Positions 36,055 to 44,688 are shown, counted from the stretch's first letter. The stretch: 64,000 bases of DNA from Shouchella lonarensis (GCF_900096965.1 NZ_FMYM01000002.1:124001-188000), one strand, 5' to 3'. Numbers and translations: made by a program. Notes: a model not told the origin generated them from the letters alone.

Positions 36055-38781
36055 ATGAAAAGGTTTCCAAAAGGCATTCGATTTTGTTATCCATGGCGTA
36101 TGTATCAACAGAGAATTCTAGATGGACTGCAAGAGCATTTAAATAATAATCATCTCCATCTTGTTGCTCCTCCAGGATCAGGTAAAACGGTTTTAGGGTT
36201 AGAAGTGATGTTACGAGTGAACAAGCCTACGCTCATACTGGCTCCAACATTAACGATAAAAGATCAATGGGCAAGCCGATTTACAGAGCTGTTCCTTCAA
36301 AGTGAGCAACAGCCAGAATGGGTTTCAACGAATATAAAACGACCTGCCTATGTAACCATTACAACTTACCAAGCTTTGCACAGTTTATATCAGTTGCAAA
36401 AGAATCGCCAACTGGCAAAAGGTGAGGAACTAAACGGCTTAGAGGAAGAAGAGCTTCACGAACCCGAAGCATATGAGCAAGAAATAGAGAGTGAAGCAGA
36501 AGCAAATAACGTGATGCGTCAAATGAAAGAGATTGGATTCGGGACGATTGTCTTAGACGAAGCACATCACTTAAGAACAGCTTGGTGGCAGAGTGCATTG
36601 ACTTTCCGAAAACAGCTCCATCACCCGACCGTAATCGCACTCACGGCAACGCCGCCTTACGATGTAAGTAGTCAAGAGTGGGATCGGTATATCGAACTGT
36701 GCGGTCCCATTGATGCTGAAATTAGTGTACCAGAATTGGTACGTGAAGGTGATCTTTGTCCACACCAAGATTACATTTACTTATCAACACCGCAAGATGA
36801 GGAGTCCAAAGCGCTTCAGCAGTTTCATGAAAATGTGACGTTGTTTCATAAGAAGTCCCTGGAAGATGACCGTCTGATTAAATTACTAGAAAACCATCCT
36901 TGGCTCGAAGAACCCACTGAACATATTGAGAGCATCTTATCGTCACCATCTTATTATTCAAGTATGATTATCTTTCTAAAGGCTGCTGATCATCCTGCTT
37001 GGCAAAATGCACTAGAGGTGTTAGGAATGGAAGGAAATGAAGTTCCTGATTACGATACAGAATGGGCAGAAGACCTTTTGAATGGGATACTGTATAAAGA
37101 TAGTCTCGTAGATCATGAACGAGAAGAAGTTCAATCATTACGTAAAGAATTGCGACGCATAGGTGCAATTGAAAGAAGAAATATTTACTTACGATCAACC
37201 CCAAACTTGAATCGTAGCTTAGTCCATAGTACATCAAAGTTAAACAGCATTGAACGAATATTGGAAGTGGAGCGAGAGATTCTCGATTCAAATTTACGTA
37301 TGGTGATTTTGACAGATTATATTAGAAGAGAGTCGCTGCCTAAATGTGTAGAAGACCGTCCACCGTTAAAAAAGTTGGGTGTAGCGCCCATCTTCGAGTT
37401 AATTCGGAGGAGATATGAGAGTGAAATTCCAGTAGCGATTTTGACGGGATCGTTAGTGATCATCCCCAAATCTGCAGTCCCGTTAACAAATAAATGCGCT
37501 GAAGAGAGAGATCTTCAGTTGCATTACACCGATGTTTTATTTGATGAAAACTATGTTGAAGTTCGAGTGAAGGACACAAATAGAGCGATGATCGTTGCCA
37601 TTATGACTGATGTTTTTACACGCGGAGGTTTGTCCGTCATCATTGGTACAGCCGCACTTCTCGGAGAAGGATGGGATGCACCAGTCATTAATTCATTAAT
37701 TATGGCTTCCTATGTAGGATCTTTCATGTTATCTAACCAAATGCGTGGTCGAGCGATTCGAGTTGAGAAAGGAAATGAGCAAAAAACAGCATCTATTTGG
37801 CATTTGGCGTGTGTTGATCCGGCACAATTTAACGGTGGAGGGGATATCTCTTCATTGAAGAGACGATTTCGTTCATTAATCGGGTTATCTACCGAGAAAG
37901 ACACAGTTGAGTCTGGTATTTCACGCATGAACATAGAGTCAGGCGGTTACACCAAGGAGCAAGTCCAAGCGAAAAATGCATATACCTTTGGTCAAGTAAG
38001 AAACCGCCATTTATTGAGTAAAAGATGGAATCAAGCAATTTCGGTCGTTGAAGAAGGCATGACAGAGGAGTTACAAGTACCACAATCTCGTGTGCCAAAG
38101 CAATTTGTGTTTCAGAGGACGATTAGGTCTCTGTTTGTCGTTGGTATTGTTACATTGCTAGCTATTTTCTATGAGATAATCAATGGTGGCGTTTATCTGA
38201 TCAGATCCAAAGAACAGCTTCTGGTTGCTTTCATATTAGGCGTTGTACTAGGTCTCATATATGCGGGGCCAAAGTTATGGAAAGCTGTATATTTAAAAGT
38301 TCGTCATCAGACGTTGGAGTCTCAGCTACATGATGTAGGAAAAGTGATCTATACTACCTTGTACGAAATGGAGCTTGTTAAGCCAGAACCTCACCACCAT
38401 CGGATAAAAACGGAAGATGATTCACTTGATGGACGTGTTGTTTGTTGGATGCGAGGCGGTACGACATATGAAAAGAAAACATTTTTGAACGCGATACAGC
38501 AATTCTTAGACCCAATTGAAAATCCAAGGTATTTATTGTACCGTGAAGGAAAGGCCTTTAGGAACGTAAAAAAGGTAGATTATTATGCTATCCCAGATGA
38601 GATTGGTCGTCGGAAAGAATTCGCACAATTGTTCTTGAAGAATTGGGAGAAAGTTATTGGGCCGGCGGAACTGATTTATACACGGAACACGGAAGGGAGG
38701 AAAGCATTGGTGACGGCAAGGATGAAAGCCATGTCTGCAGCTTTTATAAAACCTTCAGAGAGATTGAGTGCATGGCGATAG
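36055..38781 (+). CDS. SF2 DEAD/DEAH helicase-like protein with two membrane segments
   Basis: 908 residues from ATG 36055 (cggagg upstream); the longer in-frame start at 35977 lacks a ribosome binding site. Motif I is PPGSGKT (near residue 43), motif II LDEAHH, motif III LTATPPYD, and motifs V/VI are GTAALLGEGWDAP and SNQMRGRAIR, so the ATPase is intact. Near residues 688-745 there are two hydrophobic helices (LFVVGIVTLLAIFYEII and LLVAFILGVVLGLIYAG), followed by a soluble C-terminal domain with RYLLYREGKAF and ELIYTRNTEGRKALVTAR. A membrane-anchored helicase is unusual; nucleic-acid defence or toxin processing are both guesses. Set among T7SS accessory genes. Confidence 0.85.
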   Translation: MKRFPKGIRFCYPWRMYQQRILDGLQEHLNNNHLHLVAPPGSGKTVLGLEVMLRVNKPTLILAPTLTIKDQWASRFTELFLQSEQQPEWVSTNIKRPAYVTITTYQALHSLYQLQKNRQLAKGEELNGLEEEELHEPEAYEQEIESEAEANNVMRQMKEIGFGTIVLDEAHHLRTAWWQSALTFRKQLHHPTVIALTATPPYDVSSQEWDRYIELCGPIDAEISVPELVREGDLCPHQDYIYLSTPQDEESKALQQFHENVTLFHKKSLEDDRLIKLLENHPWLEEPTEHIESILSSPSYYSSMIIFLKAADHPAWQNALEVLGMEGNEVPDYDTEWAEDLLNGILYKDSLVDHEREEVQSLRKELRRIGAIERRNIYLRSTPNLNRSLVHSTSKLNSIERILEVEREILDSNLRMVILTDYIRRESLPKCVEDRPPLKKLGVAPIFELIRRRYESEIPVAILTGSLVIIPKSAVPLTNKCAEERDLQLHYTDVLFDENYVEVRVKDTNRAMIVAIMTDVFTRGGLSVIIGTAALLGEGWDAPVINSLIMASYVGSFMLSNQMRGRAIRVEKGNEQKTASIWHLACVDPAQFNGGGDISSLKRRFRSLIGLSTEKDTVESGISRMNIESGGYTKEQVQAKNAYTFGQVRNRHLLSKRWNQAISVVEEGMTEELQVPQSRVPKQFVFQRTIRSLFVVGIVTLLAIFYEIINGGVYLIRSKEQLLVAFILGVVLGLIYAGPKLWKAVYLKVRHQTLESQLHDVGKVIYTTLYEMELVKPEPHHHRIKTEDDSLDGRVVCWMRGGTTYEKKTFLNAIQQFLDPIENPRYLLYREGKAFRNVKKVDYYAIPDEIGRRKEFAQLFLKNWEKVIGPAELIYTRNTEGRKALVTARMKAMSAAFIKPSERLSAWR

Positions 38782-38811
38782 AGTGTGTAACTCGTGTTTT
38801 GTTTAATTTGA

Positions 38812-38841
38812 TTGACCAAAGCATTGCTAATTCTTTATGTT
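38812..38841 (+). promoter_or_regulatory. Possible sigma-A promoter before the STM3941-type gene
   Basis: TTGACC, 18 bases, TATGTT, 60 bases upstream of the next start; the spacing is one base over optimum and the -10 is imperfect. Confidence 0.4.
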
Positions 38842-38900
38842 AGTACGAGTATGAAGCGCTTTTTTAAAATAAATCTAGTCAGAAAGAGGAGGAACCACAC

Positions 38901-39470
38901 ATGAGTAACACAAGCCAAACGAACACGACCAAAGACAGCATGATTATTTACCCAGGAAAAGGACGAACGTTGTTGTTTTTGATTCTATCAATAGGGTTTC
39001 TAGCTGGATTGGTGTGGGCAGTTTTCAATCGCGAGTCTATTGAAGAAGGCGCAATGGGAATTACAACAGCCACTGCACCGTTGATACCAGTAATTGCAGC
39101 GATAGGCATCCCATTCTTCAGCATTTGCACCGGATATTTAGTGTATCGCCTTATCAAACCAAAGCCGTCCCTTCGCATTGATAAGGAAGGGATTTACGAG
39201 AATGCTTCTCTTGCCGGTGTCGGACTGATCCGGTGGGACGAGATTGAGCGAATCGGAATGTATTCATTGGTGGGACAAAAAATGATTGGGATTGTTCCAA
39301 AGGATTTTGATACATTTCTTCAACGACAAAATGGTGTAAAACGTGCTTTCTCAAGTATGAATAAGAAAAAAGAGATTCCTATCAGCATTCCTCAAGGTGC
39401 AAGTGATGTCCCGTTAGAGTCAGTTTTAGCGTTTGTCGAACAGTTTATTGATAAAGAGAAAATTGGTTAG
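38901..39470 (+). CDS. STM3941-family membrane protein with PH-like domain
   Basis: 189 residues: two membrane helices (LLFLILSIGFLAGLVWAVF and PVIAAIGIPFFSICTGYLVYRL), then a C-terminal PH-like domain with PSLRIDKEGIYENASLAG and GLIRWDEIERIGMY, the pattern of STM3941-type proteins. The family has no firm function; related genes are often found next to polymorphic toxin immunity genes. agaggagga upstream of the ATG. Confidence 0.7.
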   Translation: MSNTSQTNTTKDSMIIYPGKGRTLLFLILSIGFLAGLVWAVFNRESIEEGAMGITTATAPLIPVIAAIGIPFFSICTGYLVYRLIKPKPSLRIDKEGIYENASLAGVGLIRWDEIERIGMYSLVGQKMIGIVPKDFDTFLQRQNGVKRAFSSMNKKKEIPISIPQGASDVPLESVLAFVEQFIDKEKIG

Positions 39471-39479
39471 GCATGGTCA

Positions 39480-39511
39480 GGGCACATTTATGTGTGCCCG
39501 TATATATTTTT
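39480..39511 (+). terminator. Hairpin after the STM3941-type gene
   Basis: GGGCACA / TGTGCCC around a 6-base loop, followed by GTATATATTTTTG. Confidence 0.6.
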
Positions 39512-39541
39512 GAACGTAAGAAACGAGTGGAGGGATGGGCG

Positions 39542-40330
39542 ATGATTGAAGAGAAACAAGTATTCTCGCTATCGACAGAAGAACTAAGTGTGTCGATGAT
39601 GTTATGTGGCTATGAGCAGGCGGCAGCGGATGCGTTGAAGAACACGCGCGAATGGGAAAGTGACGAGCAGCTACAAGACATTGTTGGAGAGGCAGAATTG
39701 TCATTACGGCGTCGCGGCTATCAAAATGAGCAAGGTGAACTCGTTCACGGACTCGAAAGTTTGGTTCACTTGTTGATGAGATCCGAGAAAAAAGTGCGTT
39801 GTTTACATGATAAAAAGGTGATGATTTTACATGACATGGGTTCTCGAAAAGCACTCGTGCAAAAATGCGAAGATGGCATGCATCACTTTGATCATATTGA
39901 TTTGACAAGCAATAAACAGGGCGAGAAAATAGTGCAAGGTTTTTACCAATTTCCATCAGAAGAACCGATAGAGATGGAACCGTTTATGATGTCGAGTGAG
40001 ATGTTTCAGGATTTTTCAGTCGCAAAGACGGAAAAACAAATTGACGATCTCCTTTCTGAAGGAGAACACCCTCCAGCGATGCAATCATTTATGAAAGATT
40101 TTGTGGCTAGTGGGTGTTTCTTAGATAACATGTCATTGATCAAGTCTGATATCATTACAGATGAGAACCAGATGCCAGAGATTCATTTATTTTTACCATC
40201 AAAATCATTTATTTGGTATATCGACTATACGGAAGTAGATACACAAGGTAAGGTATATTTCTATCCTACAAACTCAGCCGGATTGATTGAAATGATCATG
40301 ACGCGGATGAGCATGTGGTTTGGACATTAA
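39542..40330 (+). CDS. Unrecognised soluble protein, tandem paralogue 1
   Basis: 262 residues from ATG 39542 (ggaggg 7 bases upstream); the longer in-frame start at 39473 would include the hairpin and is rejected. No signal peptide or membrane helix. A helical N-terminal half (LSTEELSVSMMLCGYEQAAADAL) is followed by an alpha/beta half ending FIWYIDYTEVDTQGKVYFYPTN...MWFGH. It shares the same plan with the next gene (CGYEEA, EKKVRC / PKKVRC, HPPAMQSFMKDF / HPIFFRTFLKDF). Size and position recall DUF5081 or EspG-like T7SS accessory proteins, which I cannot confirm. Confidence 0.65.
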   Translation: MIEEKQVFSLSTEELSVSMMLCGYEQAAADALKNTREWESDEQLQDIVGEAELSLRRRGYQNEQGELVHGLESLVHLLMRSEKKVRCLHDKKVMILHDMGSRKALVQKCEDGMHHFDHIDLTSNKQGEKIVQGFYQFPSEEPIEMEPFMMSSEMFQDFSVAKTEKQIDDLLSEGEHPPAMQSFMKDFVASGCFLDNMSLIKSDIITDENQMPEIHLFLPSKSFIWYIDYTEVDTQGKVYFYPTNSAGLIEMIMTRMSMWFGH

Positions 40331-40363
40331 AAGAATAAGCGGCTATGGTTATTGGAGGGGTGT

Positions 40364-41176
40364 ATGATGAATAAAATAGTGAATTTGTTACAAGAAAAGC
40401 AGATCGCCTTATCTACAGATGAATTTATTGGCGCACTCGCATTGTGTGGTTATGAAGAAGTGGCACATGAGGCTTCATTGCTTAAGCGAGATATGACAGA
40501 GGAACAAATGAAGTCTTTCTCTCACCATACTGAAAGATTATTAAAGCATCGTGGTTACTTAGATGAAACCCTTGAAACGCAACTAATCCCAGAAGTAGAG
40601 AACTTGATTCATGCCGTGATGAAGGCACCGAAAAAGGTTCGCTGTGTGTATGGACAGTACGCATTAGTGTTTCATCACTTAGAAAACGGGGGTATGATTG
40701 TTCAACGTTTTGAAGGGATGGATCACATTTTCACACTCGTGAAGAGTAACTTTAATTATGTAGAGCATTTGATTGACTTTTATGGTGTACCTAAAGAAGA
40801 GCCAACCGAAGGCATTGCCCCTTTTACACTCGAAAGAGAGTTGTTTGATTTTATGGGCACATATACAGATGAAGAAATGGACGCGATTTGTGCGGATGAG
40901 GATCATCCAATATTTTTCCGCACCTTTTTGAAAGATTTCCAAGAGCGCCATGCGATCATTGATTCTATCACGTTTATGTTTGGGCAAGAAGGGGATGAAG
41001 AGCAACAGCGCGATGAGCCGGTCTACCTCTTTTTAAAAGGAAAGGCGTGTGTATGGGTGTTTGATTATAGCTTTGTGACGGAGAAAGATGAGATTGATGT
41101 ATACCCTGCGGATATGAAGGAATATATGAAGCTGCTTACGGAGGAAGAGTTGCCGGCTTGGTTGGGACACAATTAG
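40364..41176 (+). CDS. Unrecognised soluble protein, tandem paralogue 2
   Basis: 270 residues from ATG 40364 (ggagggg upstream; 40367 is equally possible). Diverged copy of the preceding gene: LSTDEFIGALALCGYEEVA, MKAPKKVRCVYGQYALVFHH, EEPTEGIAPFTLERELFDF, DEPVYLFLKGKACVWVFDYSF. Cytoplasmic, acidic. A tandem diverged pair inside a T7SS toxin island suggests either effector-specific chaperones or immunity proteins to effectors no longer present. No catalytic motif is evident. Confidence 0.65.
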   Translation: MMNKIVNLLQEKQIALSTDEFIGALALCGYEEVAHEASLLKRDMTEEQMKSFSHHTERLLKHRGYLDETLETQLIPEVENLIHAVMKAPKKVRCVYGQYALVFHHLENGGMIVQRFEGMDHIFTLVKSNFNYVEHLIDFYGVPKEEPTEGIAPFTLERELFDFMGTYTDEEMDAICADEDHPIFFRTFLKDFQERHAIIDSITFMFGQEGDEEQQRDEPVYLFLKGKACVWVFDYSFVTEKDEIDVYPADMKEYMKLLTEEELPAWLGHN

Positions 41177-41231
41177 TAGAGCATATACATTTTGAAGGCG
41201 GCGATCTTTGTAAAAGGGTCGTCACCTTGCC

Positions 41232-41360
41232 ATGCAATCATACGAAGATGTTCTCGAAGCCGCGCATGGGATTATGAACTCGATCGTGGGCGGTGGCGTG
41301 ACGATGAACGAGGAAGGAGCAAAAGATGTAGGAACATCTATAAAGAATAGACAGCCGTAG
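41232..41360 (+). pseudogene. Short 42-residue ORF, possible gene remnant
   Basis: Encodes MQSYEDVLEAAHGIMNSIVG followed by GGVTMNEEGAKDVGTSIKNRQP. No good ribosome binding site (aaaaggg is about 15 bases upstream). Its codons are G+C-richer than its A+T-rich neighbours and the peptide looks protein-like, so it may be the 3' remnant of a deleted effector or immunity gene. It lies in the 202-base gap between paralogue 2 and the membrane protein pair. Confidence 0.3.
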
Positions 41361-41378
41361 TGATAGGGGCGAGGCATT

Positions 41379-42425
41379 ATGAAAGAAAAACTGAGTCGAC
41401 TTCATACATGGTACACATCTGGTGAAGGATATGTGCATTGTGGACCAGAATCGATTCGTCATTTGTATATTATATTGTTGCGTTTTGGTGTGTTTGTGTA
41501 TATTTTAAGTGCCATGAATATTTTTTACGATAATTTGAACGAAGACTTTAGGTTTTTAGGGATACTGGCATTTTTAGGTTATTTTATGGTGGGCTCATTG
41601 ATTATTCATATAGGCTGGCGCTTTTTAAATAGATTGACTGCATATATTGTGGTAAACGCATTTGTCGTTCTATGGACAGTGTTAGCTGCGTCTCTATTTG
41701 CGTTACAATTGGCCGCGGGTCATCTGATGTTACAAGTGGTGTATATCGTTGTTATTACCGTTCAACTGACTTGTTTATTTTTAGTGCTCTTAAAAAATAA
41801 TTCGGAACCAATTGTAGTAAATAAAATTTTCAAAGGTTATGCTGTAATGAGTTCGTTGCTTTTAGCTTATGTATTCATTCCTGCTATCGTAAATAGTGTT
41901 ATGCAAGGGAAGCACTGGAAAGATCCAGATTATATAAATTGGAATGAAACAATGTTTGGAAAAGAAATGGCTGATGTTTTAGCAGGTCCTCAGGTGGCCA
42001 TTTCATGCTCCACGATAGTCATTGGTATTTTAACATGGGCGATCATCAAGCTATCGCAAAAGTGGAAAGCAGTTGATGAAAGTACAAATACCCCGGTTCC
42101 CGGCTATTTACTATATCATGCTGGAGTTATGGCTTCAAAACAGAAAAGAAAATGGGGTTATCTTGCAAAAGGAAGTAAAGATTTCCCAGATCCAGTAACT
42201 TTTCTGCGTGAAGAAGGAGGGGTGCGCTATTTTAAAAGAAAAGTGATTCATGGTACCGATGAAGAGTTTGCGGTTTATAAAGGAGAAGAGACGGAAGCGG
42301 GTATTTTTCTTTGTGAAGTAGTAGGGAGTGGTCATGCACCTGAATATGTGAAAGTGTTGTATGGTGGGAAGAAAGGGAAGTGGCGCCCATACGAATTTGA
42401 AGAGATTAAACAAATGGAGGTGTAA
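41379..42425 (+). CDS. Multi-pass membrane protein, candidate immunity protein (paralogue B)
   Basis: 348 residues, the most divergent of three paralogues. The N-terminal half has five or six helices and keeps the plan FVYILSAMNIFYDNLNEDFRFLGIL, matching YSIPNIFFVYISDTWRLLAI of paralogue A. The soluble C-terminal half has FLREEGGVRYFKRKV, matching FLYVENGVRYFSRM. The conserved SGEEPEPVLL stretch is only partly kept. Start ATG with ggggcgagg upstream. Followed two bases later by paralogue C. Inferred orphan immunity protein. Confidence 0.7.
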   Translation: MKEKLSRLHTWYTSGEGYVHCGPESIRHLYIILLRFGVFVYILSAMNIFYDNLNEDFRFLGILAFLGYFMVGSLIIHIGWRFLNRLTAYIVVNAFVVLWTVLAASLFALQLAAGHLMLQVVYIVVITVQLTCLFLVLLKNNSEPIVVNKIFKGYAVMSSLLLAYVFIPAIVNSVMQGKHWKDPDYINWNETMFGKEMADVLAGPQVAISCSTIVIGILTWAIIKLSQKWKAVDESTNTPVPGYLLYHAGVMASKQKRKWGYLAKGSKDFPDPVTFLREEGGVRYFKRKVIHGTDEEFAVYKGEETEAGIFLCEVVGSGHAPEYVKVLYGGKKGKWRPYEFEEIKQMEV

Positions 42426-42427
42426 CT

Positions 42428-43501
42428 GTGGAAAAGCCCAATCCTCATTCAACTACCAATAAAAACGAGGTAGAGAGTAGCTATCTTTTTGAATACATTT
42501 TTTACTTGTGTTTTTTTGGGTTCTTTGTTCATATATACAGTATCGCAAATATCTTTTTTGTTTATATCGATGATACGTGGAGATTAATTTCTATTGTTGT
42601 ATGGGAGAGCTATTTTATCGCAAATGTTATCGTCACATATGCGCTCCGTTCTTTCCCAGATAACGGGGTTGTGCAAAGTTATTTGCTTATTTTCACTGCA
42701 GGTTTATGGTCCCTAGCGGCGATCCACCTATATGGAATTCAACAATTAGAAAATTACTCTTACTATCAAAATATCTATATTGCGTTTGCTTTGGTTCAAC
42801 TATGTGGTGTTTTGTTTTGTTCAATAAAATGGTTGTCGTCGCATATCCGTACGATTTGTGTGTTTTTAGTGTTCCTCATTTTAGGGGGCGGCTTGATATA
42901 TTGGCTTTTTAATTGTGTTGTCGAGCAGGCATTCCCTTATCTAATGTGGCCCGGTATAGCGCTCTTTTTCTCTGGGTTTTTGTCACTATTTATGATGATA
43001 ACCTTCGATACCCATTCTTTAGAGGGGCAGGAAAACAAAGAAGAAAACAAAGAAGAAAACAAAGAAGAAAAGAAAGAAGAAAAGAAAGACAAGACAGAAG
43101 AGGTCGTTTCAAATAGGAGCGGCAGGGAATATGGTATATTATGTTACCCGGCAGAGGGAGGAAGAACATCGTACCTTCCATACGGTGAAAAAACTTTTGA
43201 AGAGGTCGCGTTCTTATACGTAGAAAGAGGTGTCCGTTATTTTTGTCGGATGAACATGAGTCCAGAAAAAGAAATGACGATGTATAAAGAGAATGGGGAG
43301 TGGTATTGTCAAACATCAGGACAAGAACCTATCCGAGTTTTGTTACAGTTACGGCATCCGGAAAAGGAATGGCATGGATTTGAAATTAATAAGCGCGAGT
43401 ATTTAAAGAGAGCCATTCAATATCGTTTGGAAGTGCCACATTTTGTGACGCTAACAAATGATAGTGATATCGATGAGTCTGTTATCTGTAGGCGCGAATA
43501 A
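42428..43501 (+). CDS. Multi-pass membrane protein, candidate immunity protein (paralogue C)
   Basis: 357 residues, closest to the gene at 34742: YSIANIFFVYIDDTWRLISI, WSLAAIHLYGIQQLE, FLYVERGVRYFCRM, ENGEWYCQTSGQEP, EVPHFVTL and a DIDESVI end are all shared. The linker between the membrane half and the soluble half contains five 4-residue repeats (ENKE/EKKE) encoded by a 12-bp tandem repeat, absent from paralogue A. GTG start with ggaggtg upstream, almost touching the stop of paralogue B. Confidence 0.75.
   Translation: MEKPNPHSTTNKNEVESSYLFEYIFYLCFFGFFVHIYSIANIFFVYIDDTWRLISIVVWESYFIANVIVTYALRSFPDNGVVQSYLLIFTAGLWSLAAIHLYGIQQLENYSYYQNIYIAFALVQLCGVLFCSIKWLSSHIRTICVFLVFLILGGGLIYWLFNCVVEQAFPYLMWPGIALFFSGFLSLFMMITFDTHSLEGQENKEENKEENKEEKKEEKKDKTEEVVSNRSGREYGILCYPAEGGRTSYLPYGEKTFEEVAFLYVERGVRYFCRMNMSPEKEMTMYKENGEWYCQTSGQEPIRVLLQLRHPEKEWHGFEINKREYLKRAIQYRLEVPHFVTLTNDSDIDESVICRRE
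43031..43090 (+). repeat. 12-bp tandem repeat, five copies, in frame
   Basis: GAAAACAAAGAA three times, then GAAAAGAAAGAA and GAAAAGAAAGAC. Copy-number change would keep the reading frame and only alter linker length of paralogue C. Confidence 0.9.
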
Positions 43502-43607
43502 TCTATTATGTCAAGGTGAATGGTCAATAGTTATTGGATGATGTGACGAGGTCAGTCGGTGATGAGACTGACGGTATAAACAGTTAACAGAAAAAGGAAT
43601 GGTCAAC

Positions 43608-44543
43608 ATGAAGCGAACAGTAGAAATGACTCTCGGTATTATTGGTTTTTCATTGTCTTTTGTAAGTGCATTATTTTTCACACTCATGATTTGGGGAGGT
43701 AGTGAGTCTGATGAAGCTGGATTTACCTTAGTATTAGCTAGTACTTCTTTAGTAGGATCTTTGATCGCAGCAGTCGCAGGGATTGTGGCTATTGCAATGC
43801 TACATGCTAAGCCAAAGGCGTCAGGCATTATTTTTTTAAGCAGTGCAATCGTGTATATGTTTCTAGCAAATGTGTTTCTTGTTTTTGTTCTACCACTTAT
43901 ACCAGTAATACTATATTTTATTGCCGGTATAATGTCGATTGTACGAAAACAGCCCATAAACGAGAACAAGCACTTTATACCGGAGAATACAAATGAACAG
44001 GATAAAAGTTATGCACAGGCGGGGTCGGCTGTAGGAAATGATTGTTTTGAACAAACGACCTTGAATATGCACGAGCCGCCTTCTTCATACGAAGAAGCTA
44101 GTCGATTGTATGTGGGGAAGAAGTATGATTATTACACAAAAAAGTGGGATCAAAAAGGAAAGAACAGTAATCGGAAATATAGTTTCAATGTTGCTGGATT
44201 CTTTGGTACATACTTATGGGCAGCGGGAAGAGGTATGTATTGGCCTACTGCGATTGTTATTATCCTAGTATGTTTAGATAATATCCTAGAAGCATGGACA
44301 GGATTTTCGGCATTAATAGATCTACGTCTTATGGGTACGCCAGTCATGGCGGTGTTCGGGTTATTGGGGAACCATTTTTATCATAAGTCCATGCAAAAAA
44401 AGGTGGAAGCGATGATGACTGAAGGGAGAGTGCGTCAAGACTTTATAAATATGGGAAGCTTTCGTTGGTGGCGTTTCTTCCTATCTTTAGCTGTAGCGAC
44501 ACTTTGTTCTATTGCGAGTGCTTTCTTGACCGGCGTAGTGTAG
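43608..44543 (+). CDS. DUF4064-DUF2628 membrane protein
   Basis: 311 residues from ATG 43608 (aagga 9 bases upstream; the ATG at 43599 overlaps that site). The N-terminal four-helix part (MKRTVEMTLGIIGFSLSFVS...) resembles DUF4064. After a polar linker (about 125-190) comes a DUF2628-like part (YVGKKYDYYTKKW, SFNVAGFFGTYLWAAGRGMYWPT, GNHFYHKSMQKKVEAM). The function is not known for either domain. It is in the same orientation as the T7SS accessory array. Confidence 0.7.
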   Translation: MKRTVEMTLGIIGFSLSFVSALFFTLMIWGGSESDEAGFTLVLASTSLVGSLIAAVAGIVAIAMLHAKPKASGIIFLSSAIVYMFLANVFLVFVLPLIPVILYFIAGIMSIVRKQPINENKHFIPENTNEQDKSYAQAGSAVGNDCFEQTTLNMHEPPSSYEEASRLYVGKKYDYYTKKWDQKGKNSNRKYSFNVAGFFGTYLWAAGRGMYWPTAIVIILVCLDNILEAWTGFSALIDLRLMGTPVMAVFGLLGNHFYHKSMQKKVEAMMTEGRVRQDFINMGSFRWWRFFLSLAVATLCSIASAFLTGVV

Positions 44544-44688
44544 GATAGCTGCTTAAAACGTTGATCACGTTGATTTTGAATCCCCAGGAAGCAATAGATG
44601 CTGTAGGACCATAAAAACGAAATCTGATCATTGTAATCAGTTTACAGTGTGCACCATTAAGGTGACACAACCAAAAAGGAGTGGCAAG

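Noticed and set aside
38643-38843. 66-codon ORF overlapping the helicase 3' end
   Set aside because: Out-of-frame shadow of the helicase gene; no start signal.
43551-43571. 7-bp hairpin GTCAGTC / GACTGAC between paralogue C and the DUF4064-DUF2628 gene
   Set aside because: Short stem and no T-run; not distinguishable from chance.
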